Part shown: positions 9,015-17,994 of the stretch, one piece after another | How positions within the stretch are numbered: the stretch's first letter is position 1 | Layout of the letters: every line of letters begins with the position of its first letter | Assembly (NCBI GenBank): GCA_945877655.1 | Contig: CAMCSH010000006.1 | Span: forward strand, 1 to 34,380 | Direction of reading: 5' to 3' | Origin: Lentisphaera araneosa HTCC2155 | GTDB lineage: Bacteria; Verrucomicrobiota; Lentisphaeria; Lentisphaerales; Lentisphaeraceae | Length of the DNA stretch: 34,380 bases | Position numbers and translations under genes: made by a program | The notes under the pieces: model-generated | The model's database searches: none | What the model was told of the DNA's origin: nothing | Seen by the model: only the letters and a program-made list of their open reading frames with translations

Positions 9015-12000
9015 TCAGACGACCACGATGTCGCTATCGATTTTGACGGTGTCTTCCGGATGAGTCAACCACTGATAGATCGAGTAGGAGCCTTCGGTGC
9101 CGATGAGGCGAATGGCACTCGAGTCAATCAGATCGGAAGAATCCCCGTCGATTTGGATAAAGCTGAACAATTGATCAGGATTTAGCGCCACAAACTGCGC
9201 CTTGCTATCGGCAAGGTCAAGTATCTCCACACCCGAAACATTGGTTCCGGTGAGATTCAGACGTCCTTCACCAAGGCGCAGGGTGTCGATGCCGTCGCCG
9301 CCGTCGACTGATCCGAAGAGGCCGTCGGTGATAAACAGGTCCTTGCCTGCGCCACCGTCCATCACATCGCCGCTCTTGCCGTAAATCGTGTCATCCCCTT
9401 TGCCGCCGGAAAGGTTGTTGCCGGCGCCATTGCCGTAGAGCGTATCATTGCCTGAACCGCCAATGGCATTTTCAATGTCGCAATCATAGGCGATTCCTAG
9501 ATTGTGAGTGCCGCCGATGCTGCTGAAAAAGCCAGGCCGCAAGTCGATGGTGACGTCAGTGAGCGATTTATTGGCATCAAGGGTGTCGTTGCCACCGCCA
9601 TCCCAAATAGTCATGACGTTGTTGGCGATGTCATCATAGTAGTAGAAGTCGTTACCACTCTTATAGGAGTTGTTGACGCCATAATACTCCTGGAACTTCT
9701 TGATATCGACTGGCATATAAGTGACAGGGAATTCGGTGCCGCTGCGAAGGTCTGTGGGCTCAGCCAAATAGTCAGGGTGACTGAAGTACGACATAACCGT
9801 CCACTGGTTGTTGGAGTAAAGGCTGTAACCAGAGCCGACATCTGATTCGCCTACAGAAGAATTAGCGCCCCAGTAAGGGTGGGCAAAGCCGAAACCATGG
9901 CCGAGTTCGTGAGTGAAAACGAAGTTGCCAATGGTGCCAGGGCTGGTGTCGGCCATCTCCGGGCTGGAACTATCGAGCCACATGTCTCCGCCTTTATCGC
10001 CCTTCCGATCGGAAGTGAAATTGCAGAAGCCCAAGGCGCCTATGCTACTGAGATCGGCGCGACCGAAGGTGAAGTGGGAGTCCAGGATATCCTGGGTTTC
10101 GGCGAATTTCTGCCCAGTGAGATCGGTGACTTGCTGCAGATAAGCGCGGACAAGAGTCTTGTCATTGGCGGAGAAAGCGGTGACGGCATCGACTTGATCG
10201 GAAGGGTAAGGAGGATTCTCACCGTTTTTCATGAAATAGTAAGTAATGACATCGCTCGTCCAAGGAGTGACCTCGTAGCCGAAATAGTCATCCGCACTTT
10301 TGGGCGGCTGCAGCTCATCGCGGTCATAGCGGTTGACGGCGACCTCCTCAGTGACTCCTGAAACTTGGTTGGTGATGATGAAGTTCAGATAGCGGACATC
10401 GGACTTATTGGCTAGGTAGCTAACTTTTCCAGCATTGACATCACTTTGCGTGAAGCTATTGACATTGACCTTGTCGATCTGAAAAGATCCGCCGATCGAG
10501 CCCTTCCAAGTGTAGACAATTTTCGAGATATCAACAGAAGTCTCGACATTAAGCATTTGATTAGTAATCGTTACAGCGGCCTGAGCGTCAACATCGAGAT
10601 AATCGCCCGTAAACACAAAGCCATCAACTGTCGATTTGACATTGATGTTGGCATTGACTAGAGCAGTCCCGTTGTCATCGGAGTCCTCGACTTTGAATTT
10701 GAACGACGGACTGACAAAAGCCGAAGAGAGAATACTGATTTTACCATCGGCGACATCTTGCAGAGTGAAAGAGCCGTTGAAGGCAACTCCATCCTTGCGG
10801 AATTCTAGGTCTTGGCTCAGGTCAGAGACGGTGACCACTAGATCAGCGCTGGCGCTCGGTAAATCGCCGGTATCTACCGCATTCAGCATCGCCAAGGTGA
10901 GAGTGACATTAACGCCCGCAATCAGAGTGAAATCATTGGCCGTGACCTTCGGCACGCCGCCCGTGTAGGAGATATTGATCGCTTGCAGGGTGCGGCCGCC
11001 GTAGCCGTCATCAGCGAGAATCTTAATCACATCGCCACCGATGAAGTCCTGCACAGCCGCATCGTAGTAGATGTGTTGCTTGTGATCGGCGTCCGTTTGG
11101 ATGCTTACAGTGCCACCAACAAGGGATTTGCTGAAAACCGAGAGGGTGACTGCCTGGTCATCAGGATCGGAGACGCGGAGAAATTCTAATATATCGAGGG
11201 TATGACCTGTACGAGTATCTGGCTTAATGGTGAAATAGGTCTGGTCGCTGAAAATCGGCGCGTGATTGTCTTTGGTGACGCCTTTATCAACATAGGTGGA
11301 GAAGCTCTGCCCGCCAATGGCGCTGACGCTGCTGAACAGGTTGGAAGTGGCGCCCATGGCGTCGACCAACTTGAATTGGAAACTCGGTTTTTTGGCGGTG
11401 CCGTCGTGAATGAATTGAACCAGACCATCCTTGATTTCCTGATAGGTGAAATCCATGGTCTTCTTGCCGTCAACCGTGAAATAGCCGCTCTTGACGGCGG
11501 TCATCAAAACCTTCACCTTGAGATCGACAGCCAAAGCTCCGTTGTCATTCGATTTGAACCAGTTGGAGCCGATTTTCGCCTCATCACTGAGAGTGATCAG
11601 GGTGGCGCCGCCCTTGATAAATTTGATAGGTTGCTTAGTCCCCGTCGCAATCGTCGGCAAGATATTCTTGGCGGTGGCGAACTCCGAGTGGAAGACGCGG
11701 ATCGCACCACGACCGAAATCATGGCCGTCATCGACTTGCACATTGATGTTGCCGGCCTTGCTCAAGTCTTGAACATAGAGGGCAACCTTGTTATTCATCA
11801 TTTCGCGGTAAGTAAACTGCTGACTGCCACGAAACTCGCCGTTGACGTAAACCAGATAGCCACCGTTTTCAGGGAACGCGAGGCTGATGTTGATGCTGTC
11901 CGGCGAGGAGTCGCTGTCCGAGATTTTCAGCAGGCGGGAATCCAGCTTGTAGTATTTGCCCTGCTGAATGATCAGGCGATCGCCGCTTTTCACGATAGGG

Positions 12001-12308
12001 GCGTCATTTTCGCGCTCGAAGCGGAAGCCTAGGGTGTAAGGAGTGCCATTAGAACTCAGTTTCAAGGCTGAATCGGCGTATTCGCTGCCGCTATGCGTGA
12101 AGACCACATCTTGCAGCCGGAAGTTGGTGCCGAGCTTAACCAACTCGCCTGTGCTGTGCCCTTCGACACCCGATTTATACTGGAGCGAACCAAAAAGAGT
12201 GGAGACTGTTTGAGAAAACAGCTGTTCAGAACTACCAAAGACCGAAGTGAGTTCGAGGCTTTTGCCTTCCATGAGGGTGCCGACTACAGTGACAGGAGTG
12301 ATGGGCAT
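9015..12308 (-). CDS. Large serralysin-type (M10) metalloprotease with N-terminal CSPG/cadherin-like repeats and C-terminal RTX calcium-binding repeats
   Basis: Metzincin motif HELGHGFGFAHP; Met-turn WTVMSYF; RTX repeats GGSGNDTLYGNGAGNNLSGGKGDDTIYG; repeat motifs FTYQEIKDGLVQFIHDG, FTLQDVADGKISI, FTQSDVNAGKVSYLA. Confidence 0.9.
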   Translation of the reverse strand: MPITPVTVVGTLMEGKSLELTSVFGSSEQLFSQTVSTLFGSLQYKSGVEGHSTGELVKLGTNFRLQDVVFTHSGSEYADSALKLSSNGTPYTLGFRFERENDAPIVKSGDRLIIQQGKYYKLDSRLLKISDSDSSPDSINISLAFPENGGYLVYVNGEFRGSQQFTYREMMNNKVALYVQDLSKAGNINVQVDDGHDFGRGAIRVFHSEFATAKNILPTIATGTKQPIKFIKGGATLITLSDEAKIGSNWFKSNDNGALAVDLKVKVLMTAVKSGYFTVDGKKTMDFTYQEIKDGLVQFIHDGTAKKPSFQFKLVDAMGATSNLFSSVSAIGGQSFSTYVDKGVTKDNHAPIFSDQTYFTIKPDTRTGHTLDILEFLRVSDPDDQAVTLSVFSKSLVGGTVSIQTDADHKQHIYYDAAVQDFIGGDVIKILADDGYGGRTLQAINISYTGGVPKVTANDFTLIAGVNVTLTLAMLNAVDTGDLPSASADLVVTVSDLSQDLEFRKDGVAFNGSFTLQDVADGKISILSSAFVSPSFKFKVEDSDDNGTALVNANINVKSTVDGFVFTGDYLDVDAQAAVTITNQMLNVETSVDISKIVYTWKGSIGGSFQIDKVNVNSFTQSDVNAGKVSYLANKSDVRYLNFIITNQVSGVTEEVAVNRYDRDELQPPKSADDYFGYEVTPWTSDVITYYFMKNGENPPYPSDQVDAVTAFSANDKTLVRAYLQQVTDLTGQKFAETQDILDSHFTFGRADLSSIGALGFCNFTSDRKGDKGGDMWLDSSSPEMADTSPGTIGNFVFTHELGHGFGFAHPYWGANSSVGESDVGSGYSLYSNNQWTVMSYFSHPDYLAEPTDLRSGTEFPVTYMPVDIKKFQEYYGVNNSYKSGNDFYYYDDIANNVMTIWDGGGNDTLDANKSLTDVTIDLRPGFFSSIGGTHNLGIAYDCDIENAIGGSGNDTLYGNGAGNNLSGGKGDDTIYGKSGDVMDGGAGKDLFITDGLFGSVDGGDGIDTLRLGEGRLNLTGTNVSGVEILDLADSKAQFVALNPDQLFSFIQIDGDSSDLIDSSAIRLIGTEGSYSIYQWLTHPEDTVKIDSDIVVV

Positions 12309-12411
12309 GGGCTATTCCTCGAATGTTCTGTAAGGTTATGACAGGAAACAGGCTCCCCCAAGCTATCGATGGCAAGGATTTTTGCAAGATGGGGATTTGT
12401 CGCTTTTGTCC

Positions 12412-13659
12412 TCAATGTGTCTCCGGCAAGTCGCTCCAAGAGGTGGTCCAGCGCCGCGACAAGCGGACCTTGCCTTTATCTCGCGCTTGAAGCAAGCCTG
12501 CCGCCAGAGGTCGGAGGCTGTCTCGCCCGAGCTGTTGATTAAGCTTGTCCACGGCGTTCATCAGGTCGCTGCGTCTTTGTCGCGCGCCTTCGTCGGAGCC
12601 AAGAAGCGGCTGCCAACAGGAGGCATCCACCAAATCAAGGAGAATCACTCCAGCCTTTTTATAAAGACAAAGAGGCTGACTCAAGCCGCGCAACAAGTCG
12701 CCGCAGATTCGGCTGAGAGCCAAGCTGTCGTCGCTGGGCTCGGCGAGGCGCCGGAACGCGGCGTCATGGCGTCCCGCGCAGCGGAAGGCGGAAGTCTCCA
12801 GAAAGATCTGGATCGCCCCAGCCTTCAAACCGCCCTGACGCAGTTTTTCCGCAGCGCGTAAAACATGGCCGATCAAGGCCGCTTCCAACTGAGGATCTCT
12901 GCCGCGCAGTTCGCCGGGAAAACTGCGGGAGACGCAAAGGCTTTGTTTCGCCGGAGCCACTTCCTCCAGTTCGAGACAGGATTCGCCACGAAGCTCGCGT
13001 ACACAACGCGCCACCGGCAAACCAAAGCGCTGCCGCATCATCTCCGGATCGGCTCCCGCCAAATCCCAAGCACTGATCAAGCCTAGCGCCCGCAAACGCG
13101 GCGCCAGACGGCTGCCGATGCCCCAAACATCCTCTAGATCCCGGCTCTGCAGCAAGGCGCGTCGCGCCGCATCGTCATGCAGCACCAAGACGCCGCCAGG
13201 CAGTTTTTTTGCCGCGTCGTCCGCCAGTTTCGCCAAGGTCTTGCTCGGGCCGGCGCCGATCGACAAGGGAATGCCGGTGTTGCGCTCGACCCGGGCCGAC
13301 AAATCGCGGCAAAAGGCCTCGGGATCAGCAAGTCCCTGAAGATCAAGAAAGGCCTCATCGATCGAATAGATCTCCACGCTCGGGCTCGCCTCGCGCAAAT
13401 GCGTCATCACCCGCCGGCTCATGTCGCCATAAAGGGCGAAGTTGGCCGAAAACACCGCCACGCCTGCCGCTTCGCAGCGCGCCGCCACCTGAAAATAGGG
13501 CGCGCCCATCGCAATGCCCAGCTCCTTCACCTCTTTGGAGCGGGCAATGACGCAGCCGTCGTTGTTCGACAAGACCAAGACCGGGCGCCCCCGCAACAAC
13601 GGATCAAAAACCCGCTCGCAGGAAGCGTAAAAACTGTTGCAATCCGCTAGGACGATCAT
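12412..13659 (-). CDS. umuC: DNA polymerase V catalytic subunit UmuC (Y-family)
   Basis: MIVLADCNSFYASCERVFDPLLRGRPVLVLSNNDGCVIARS; YSIDEAFLDL; GAGPSKTLAKLAD. Confidence 0.96.
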   Translation of the reverse strand: MIVLADCNSFYASCERVFDPLLRGRPVLVLSNNDGCVIARSKEVKELGIAMGAPYFQVAARCEAAGVAVFSANFALYGDMSRRVMTHLREASPSVEIYSIDEAFLDLQGLADPEAFCRDLSARVERNTGIPLSIGAGPSKTLAKLADDAAKKLPGGVLVLHDDAARRALLQSRDLEDVWGIGSRLAPRLRALGLISAWDLAGADPEMMRQRFGLPVARCVRELRGESCLELEEVAPAKQSLCVSRSFPGELRGRDPQLEAALIGHVLRAAEKLRQGGLKAGAIQIFLETSAFRCAGRHDAAFRRLAEPSDDSLALSRICGDLLRGLSQPLCLYKKAGVILLDLVDASCWQPLLGSDEGARQRRSDLMNAVDKLNQQLGRDSLRPLAAGLLQARDKGKVRLSRRWTTSWSDLPETH

Positions 13660-13670
13660 GAGGGCTCTCA

Positions 13671-13778
13671 AGTTTAAAGTTTAAGGTTTCAAGGTTTAAA
13701 GGAATCGAGACTTGGAATTGGCGCCTGTCTGCTGGCTCTTTGAAGCTCAAACTTTGAACTTTGAACTTTGACTTTGAA
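13671..13778. repeat. Facing heptanucleotide repeat tracts (TTTAAAG-type and CTTTGAA-type) between umuD and umuC
   Basis: Left AGTTTAA AGTTTAA GGTTTCA AGGTTTAAAGG; right CTTTGAA CTTTGAA CTTTGA CTTTGAA. Confidence 0.85.
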
Positions 13779-13779
13779 C

Positions 13780-14163
13780 TCACTTCATCTTCCTCACCAC
13801 CGCCCTCACCACGCCCCAGATCAAGGTGTCGGCATCCAGAGGGAAAGGCGGCAGCGGCGTCGGACTTTCGGCGACGAGCCAAGGTCGCCCTTGGCGGTCG
13901 TGGCGGAAGCGTTTGACGGTGAAGCCGCCGTCAAGAATGGCGACGACGACATCGTTTTCTTTTGCGGTGAGCGCACGATCAACGAGAATGAGGTCACCCG
14001 GAAGAATGCCGGCACGGCGCATCGATTCTCCGCTGACACGCAGCAAGAAGCTGCTCGCCGGCTGTGGATTGAGCCAGGCCTCCAGATCCAAGGGGTGATC
14101 GAGAAAGTCTTCGGCGGGCGAGGGGAAGCCGGCTTGAATGTCGGCGTGGGCGAGGGGTATCAT
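13780..14163 (-). CDS. umuD: UmuD-like S24 autoprotease, translesion polymerase subunit
   Basis: AGFPSPAED cleavage region; SGESMRRAGILPGDLILVDR; GGFTVKRF. Confidence 0.95.
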   Translation of the reverse strand: MIPLAHADIQAGFPSPAEDFLDHPLDLEAWLNPQPASSFLLRVSGESMRRAGILPGDLILVDRALTAKENDVVVAILDGGFTVKRFRHDRQGRPWLVAESPTPLPPFPLDADTLIWGVVRAVVRKMK

Positions 14164-14194
14164 GGGAGGCTTCCTGGTTTTTAGCTTTCTGATT

Positions 14195-14216
14195 TATGCT
14201 TAAAAATATATGCTTA
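14195..14216 (-). promoter_or_regulatory. Candidate SOS/regulatory operator upstream of umuD: direct repeat TAAGCATA-N6-TAAGCATA
   Basis: Perfect 8-bp direct repeat with 14-bp periodicity (one helical turn plus 3-4 bp), overlapping a TATATT -10-like sequence, about 35-55 bp upstream of the umuD start. Confidence 0.4.
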
Positions 14217-14355
14217 TCGAAAATTTATCAAGGGACTCGGCTTGGCTCGGTCCTGAACAAGGGTGGCAAATCTTTCACTAAGCGCTTGCGGGATCGCCGG
14301 ATGAGCTTAGTTTTCGCGCCCCCTCCATAATCAGCCAGTTGACGAAGAAGCCACC

Positions 14356-14859
14356 ATGGAAAAACTCCTCGAAATCCATATCGCCAAGATCTCCGAGTCC
14401 GGCCTGCACATCTGCGGCCAGACCGAAGAGGATATTCTCGGACTGCCCCATGATGGCCGCCTGCTGGAAGTCTCTCCTGCCCAAGTCGATCTCGTCGTCA
14501 CCAAACTCGGTGAAGACGTGATCGCCCGCGGCGAGGCCGGCGTTCGCCTGAAATGCCAGTGCGACCGCTGCCTGACGGAATTCACTCAGGACATCTTTGC
14601 GGAAGACATTGTCGCGGTTGTCGACAAGGCTCCCGACGTCCTTGACTTGACGGAGTGGGTCCGCGAGGATATCTTGATCAACTTTCCGCGTCTCTACCTT
14701 TGCACCCCCGGTTGTAAAGGTCTCTGCTTGACTTGCGGCCGCAACCTGAATGACGGTAGCTGTGATTGCCACAGCCCGATCCAGTCAGGTCCGCTCGCCG
14801 CCGCTCTTGAGGGACTGAAGATCGCTGAACCTAAGAAACGAAGCACGAAGAAGAACTGA
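14356..14859 (+). CDS. DUF177/YceD family protein
   Basis: CQCDRCLTEF...ILINFPRLYLCTPGCKGLCLTCGRNLNDGSCDC; sits immediately upstream of rpmF. Confidence 0.92.
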   Translation: MEKLLEIHIAKISESGLHICGQTEEDILGLPHDGRLLEVSPAQVDLVVTKLGEDVIARGEAGVRLKCQCDRCLTEFTQDIFAEDIVAVVDKAPDVLDLTEWVREDILINFPRLYLCTPGCKGLCLTCGRNLNDGSCDCHSPIQSGPLAAALEGLKIAEPKKRSTKKN

Positions 14860-14869
14860 GGACACTACA

Positions 14870-15052
14870 ATGGGCGTACCCAAGAGAAGACTCTCCAAAA
14901 TGAAGACCCGTCGTCGCAAGGCTGCCAACGCCTGGGGCGGTATCGATACCCAGGGCTGCGTCCATTGCGGCGCGCCCCGCCTCCCGCACCGTGCCTGCCT
15001 CGCTTGCGGCGCTTACGGCAAAGAAGGCCGCAAGGTCATCGAAGTCAACTGA
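14870..15052 (+). CDS. rpmF: 50S ribosomal protein L32
   Basis: MGVPKRRLSKMKTRRRKAANAW...CVHCGAPRLPHRACLACGAYGKEG. Confidence 0.96.
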   Translation: MGVPKRRLSKMKTRRRKAANAWGGIDTQGCVHCGAPRLPHRACLACGAYGKEGRKVIEVN

Positions 15053-15057
15053 TCGAC

Positions 15058-16068
15058 ATGATCATTGCCGTCGACGCCATGGGGGGCGACCACGCTCCTG
15101 CCGCTGTCGTGGAAGGTGTCTTGAAGGCTCTGCGGGAATACCCGCAGATCGGCAAGATCCTCCTCGTTGGCCAGGAAGAGCGGGTTCGCCCTCTTCTTTT
15201 GCAGCACGGACTGAGCTCCGACAGCCGCTTAGAGTTGATCCATGCCACACAGGTGGTGGAGATGACCGACAAGCCGGCGGAAGCGATCCGTGGCAAGAAG
15301 GATTCGTCCATCGCCGTCTGCATGCGGCTGGCCAAGGAAGGCAAGTGCCAAGCCGTGGTTTCAGCCGGCAACACCGGCGCCTCCGTCGCCGCCAGCGTCT
15401 TCAATTGGCGCACCCTGCCCGGCATCGACCGCCCAGGCATCGCCACCCTCTTTCCCAATGGCACCGGCCACTTTGTCCTGCTCGACGCAGGCGCCACGGT
15501 CGACTGCACCCCCGAGCACCTGCTCGGCTTCGCCGTCATGGGCGACATCTACGCCCAGCGCATCCTCGGCATCGCCTCGCCGCGTATCGGCCTCCTCTCC
15601 AACGGCACCGAGGAAGGCAAGGGCAACGACCTGACCAAGAAAAGCCATGACTTGCTCAAGAAGGCCGGCTTCACCAACTACCTCGGCAACGTCGAGGGAC
15701 GCGACCTCTTCGACGGCAGCGTCGACGTCGTCGTCTGCGACGGCTTCGTCGGCAACATTGTCCTGAAATCCTGCGAGTCGATTGCCAAGATGATGGGCAA
15801 TGTCCTCAAGACCAATCTCATGAAGAACCCGAAACGCATGGTCGGAGCCTTCCTTGCCAAAAATGCTTTCGATGAGCTCAAGAAGATCAGCGATTACACC
15901 GAATACGGCGGCGCTCCCTTCCTCGGCGTCAACGGCGTCTTCATCAAGGCCCACGGCTCCTCCAACTCCCACGCCCTCAAAAACGCCATCCGCGTCGCTG
16001 GCGAGTTCGTTGAACACAAGGTCAACGCCGCCATCATCGACCGCATGAAGGAAATTCCCAAGCCATGA
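15058..16068 (+). CDS. plsX: Phosphate acyltransferase PlsX
   Basis: MIIAVDAMGGDHAP; SAGNTGA; LLSNGTEEGKGN; YGGAPFLGVNG. ATG at 15058. Confidence 0.96.
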   Translation: MIIAVDAMGGDHAPAAVVEGVLKALREYPQIGKILLVGQEERVRPLLLQHGLSSDSRLELIHATQVVEMTDKPAEAIRGKKDSSIAVCMRLAKEGKCQAVVSAGNTGASVAASVFNWRTLPGIDRPGIATLFPNGTGHFVLLDAGATVDCTPEHLLGFAVMGDIYAQRILGIASPRIGLLSNGTEEGKGNDLTKKSHDLLKKAGFTNYLGNVEGRDLFDGSVDVVVCDGFVGNIVLKSCESIAKMMGNVLKTNLMKNPKRMVGAFLAKNAFDELKKISDYTEYGGAPFLGVNGVFIKAHGSSNSHALKNAIRVAGEFVEHKVNAAIIDRMKEIPKP

Positions 16069-17054
16069 CTCTCCAAGGCCTACGCTTCGCCGGCACCGGC
16101 TCCTTCGCCCCTGCCAAAATTATGACGAATGACGACTTGTCGAAAATCGTCGACACCACCGACGAGTGGATCGTCAGCCGCACCGGCATCCGCGAACGCC
16201 ACGTCGCCGGCCCGGAAGAGACCACCTCGTTCATGGCCGCCGAAGCCGCCCGCCGCGCCCTCGAAGCCGCCGGCTGGGAAGCCTCGTCGCTCAACCTGAT
16301 CATCGTCGCCACCCTGACCCCCGACAAGCCCTTCCCCAACACCGCATCGCTGGTCCAGGCCCGCATCGGCGCCACCGGTGCCGCCTGCTTCTCCCTCGAA
16401 GCCGCCTGCACCGGCTTCGTCTACAGTCTCGAAGTCGCCGCCGGCATGATCCGCTCCGGCCTCGTCCAGCGCGCCATCATCATCGGCGCCGAAAAACTCA
16501 CCTCGATCGTCAACTGGGCCGACCGCAATACCTGCGTCCTCTTCGGCGACGGCGCCGGCGCCGTCTGCGTCGAAGCCTGCCCCGATGCCGACAACAGCTA
16601 CCTCGGCTCCTCCCTCGGCTCCGACGGCAACTTCCACCATCTCCTGCACACTCCGATCGGCGGCTGCGCCGAGCCCCTCACCGCGGAAAATGCCAACGAC
16701 CCCCGCCGCTACCTCGTCATGGACGGCAAACAAGTCTTCAATATCGCCGTGCGCAGCATGGTCTCCGCCTCCGAACGCGCCCTCGCCAAGGCCGGTCTCG
16801 CCGGCACCGATCTCGACCTGCTCATCCCGCACCAGGCCAACCTGCGCATCATCGAAGCGATCGCCGAACGCGTCTCCACCCCCCGCGAACGCGTCTACGT
16901 CAACCTCGACCGCTACGGCAATACCTCCGCCGCCTCCATCCCCATCGCCTTCGACGAAGCCGTCCGCAACGGCCGCGTCAAACGCGGCGACAAGGTCCTC
17001 TTCGTCGGCTTCGGCGGCGGCTTCACCTACGGCGCCTCGGTCATCCGTTACTGA
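16065..17054 (+). CDS. fabH: Beta-ketoacyl-ACP synthase III
   Basis: DEWIVSRTGIRERH; EAACTGFVYSL (active Cys); LIPHQANLRIIEA; GNTSAASIPIA. ATGA overlap with plsX. Confidence 0.97.
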   Translation: MTLQGLRFAGTGSFAPAKIMTNDDLSKIVDTTDEWIVSRTGIRERHVAGPEETTSFMAAEAARRALEAAGWEASSLNLIIVATLTPDKPFPNTASLVQARIGATGAACFSLEAACTGFVYSLEVAAGMIRSGLVQRAIIIGAEKLTSIVNWADRNTCVLFGDGAGAVCVEACPDADNSYLGSSLGSDGNFHHLLHTPIGGCAEPLTAENANDPRRYLVMDGKQVFNIAVRSMVSASERALAKAGLAGTDLDLLIPHQANLRIIEAIAERVSTPRERVYVNLDRYGNTSAASIPIAFDEAVRNGRVKRGDKVLFVGFGGGFTYGASVIRY

Positions 17055-17073
17055 GCCTGAAATGCGCTCATTC

Positions 17074-17100
17074 GACATTCTTAATTCTTAATTCTTAATT
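17074..17100. repeat. Heptanucleotide repeat tract (TTAATTC)n between fabH and fabG
   Basis: GACATTC TTAATTC TTAATTC TTAATT, same unit as the right tract at 1610-1637. Confidence 0.85.
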
Positions 17101-17114
17101 GCCAGGAGCCCCCC

Positions 17115-17858
17115 ATGCGTCTCAAAGATAAAGTCGTCATCGTCACCGGCGGTTCCCGCGGCATCGGCCTCGCCCTCGTCCGCCGCCTCCTCGCGGAAGG
17201 CGCAAAAGTCGCCTTCACCGGCACCCGCCAGGAATCTCTCGACAAGGCCATCGCCGCCCTCGGCGACAGCGCTGCCAACGCCAAAGGCTACATCCTCGAC
17301 GTCGCCCAATCAGCCGCCTGCGAAGCCATGGTCAAACAAGTCATCACCGATCTCGGTGCCGTCCACGTCCTGGTCAACAACGCCGGCATCACCAAAGACA
17401 CCCTGATGATGCGGATGAAGGAAGAAGACTGGGACAGCGTCATCGACACCAATCTCAAGGGCGCATTCAACTGCCTGAAAGCGGTCACCCGCCCGATGAT
17501 GGGCCAACGCTGGGGCCGGATCATCAACATCTCCTCCGTCGTCGGCCTGATGGGCAACGCCGGCCAGGTCAACTACGCCGCCTCGAAAGCCGGCATGCTC
17601 GGCATGACCAAGGCCGCCGCCAAGGAACTCGCCTCGCGCAACATCACCGTCAACGCCATCGCCCCCGGCTTCATCGCCTCGGACATGACCGAAGTGATCG
17701 CCGAAGAAGCGAAAAAAGCCTACCTCAGCGCCATCCCCCTCAACCGCTTCGGCACCGGCGACGAAATCGCCTCCGCCGTCGTCTTCCTCGCCTCCGACGA
17801 CTCGGCCTACATCACCGGCCAGACCCTCAACGTCGACGGCGGCATGGTGATGCAGTAA
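17115..17858 (+). CDS. fabG: 3-oxoacyl-ACP reductase
   Basis: VVIVTGGSRGIGLAL; NNAGITKDTLMMRM; YAASKAG; INVDGG-like C-terminus (LNVDGGMVMQ). Confidence 0.96.
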   Translation: MRLKDKVVIVTGGSRGIGLALVRRLLAEGAKVAFTGTRQESLDKAIAALGDSAANAKGYILDVAQSAACEAMVKQVITDLGAVHVLVNNAGITKDTLMMRMKEEDWDSVIDTNLKGAFNCLKAVTRPMMGQRWGRIINISSVVGLMGNAGQVNYAASKAGMLGMTKAAAKELASRNITVNAIAPGFIASDMTEVIAEEAKKAYLSAIPLNRFGTGDEIASAVVFLASDDSAYITGQTLNVDGGMVMQ

Positions 17859-17907
17859 ACATCCCCCGGGAACGCGCCAGCCCCTTGGCGCTGAGCTCGC
17901 CGCTCAA

Positions 17908-17945
17908 CATCGATATCGCGATATCCCGATATCGCGATATCGATG
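17908..17945. repeat. Perfect 18-bp inverted repeat built from GATATCGC-like octamers
   Basis: CATCGATATCGCGATATC-CC-GATATCGCGATATCGATG; the two arms are exact reverse complements. Confidence 0.95.
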
Positions 17946-17994
17946 AGTTTCGTTCATCCTTCATCCTCTCCCTCCCTCTCTGGAGATCTCCCCC

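Noticed and set aside
16080-17078. 332-aa minus-strand ORF
   Set aside because: Antisense to fabH; composition typical of a shadow frame.
17908-17945. Rho-independent terminator for fabG
   Set aside because: Very strong palindrome but no T tract, and a half copy occurs elsewhere upstream of a gene, so it is better treated as a repeat.
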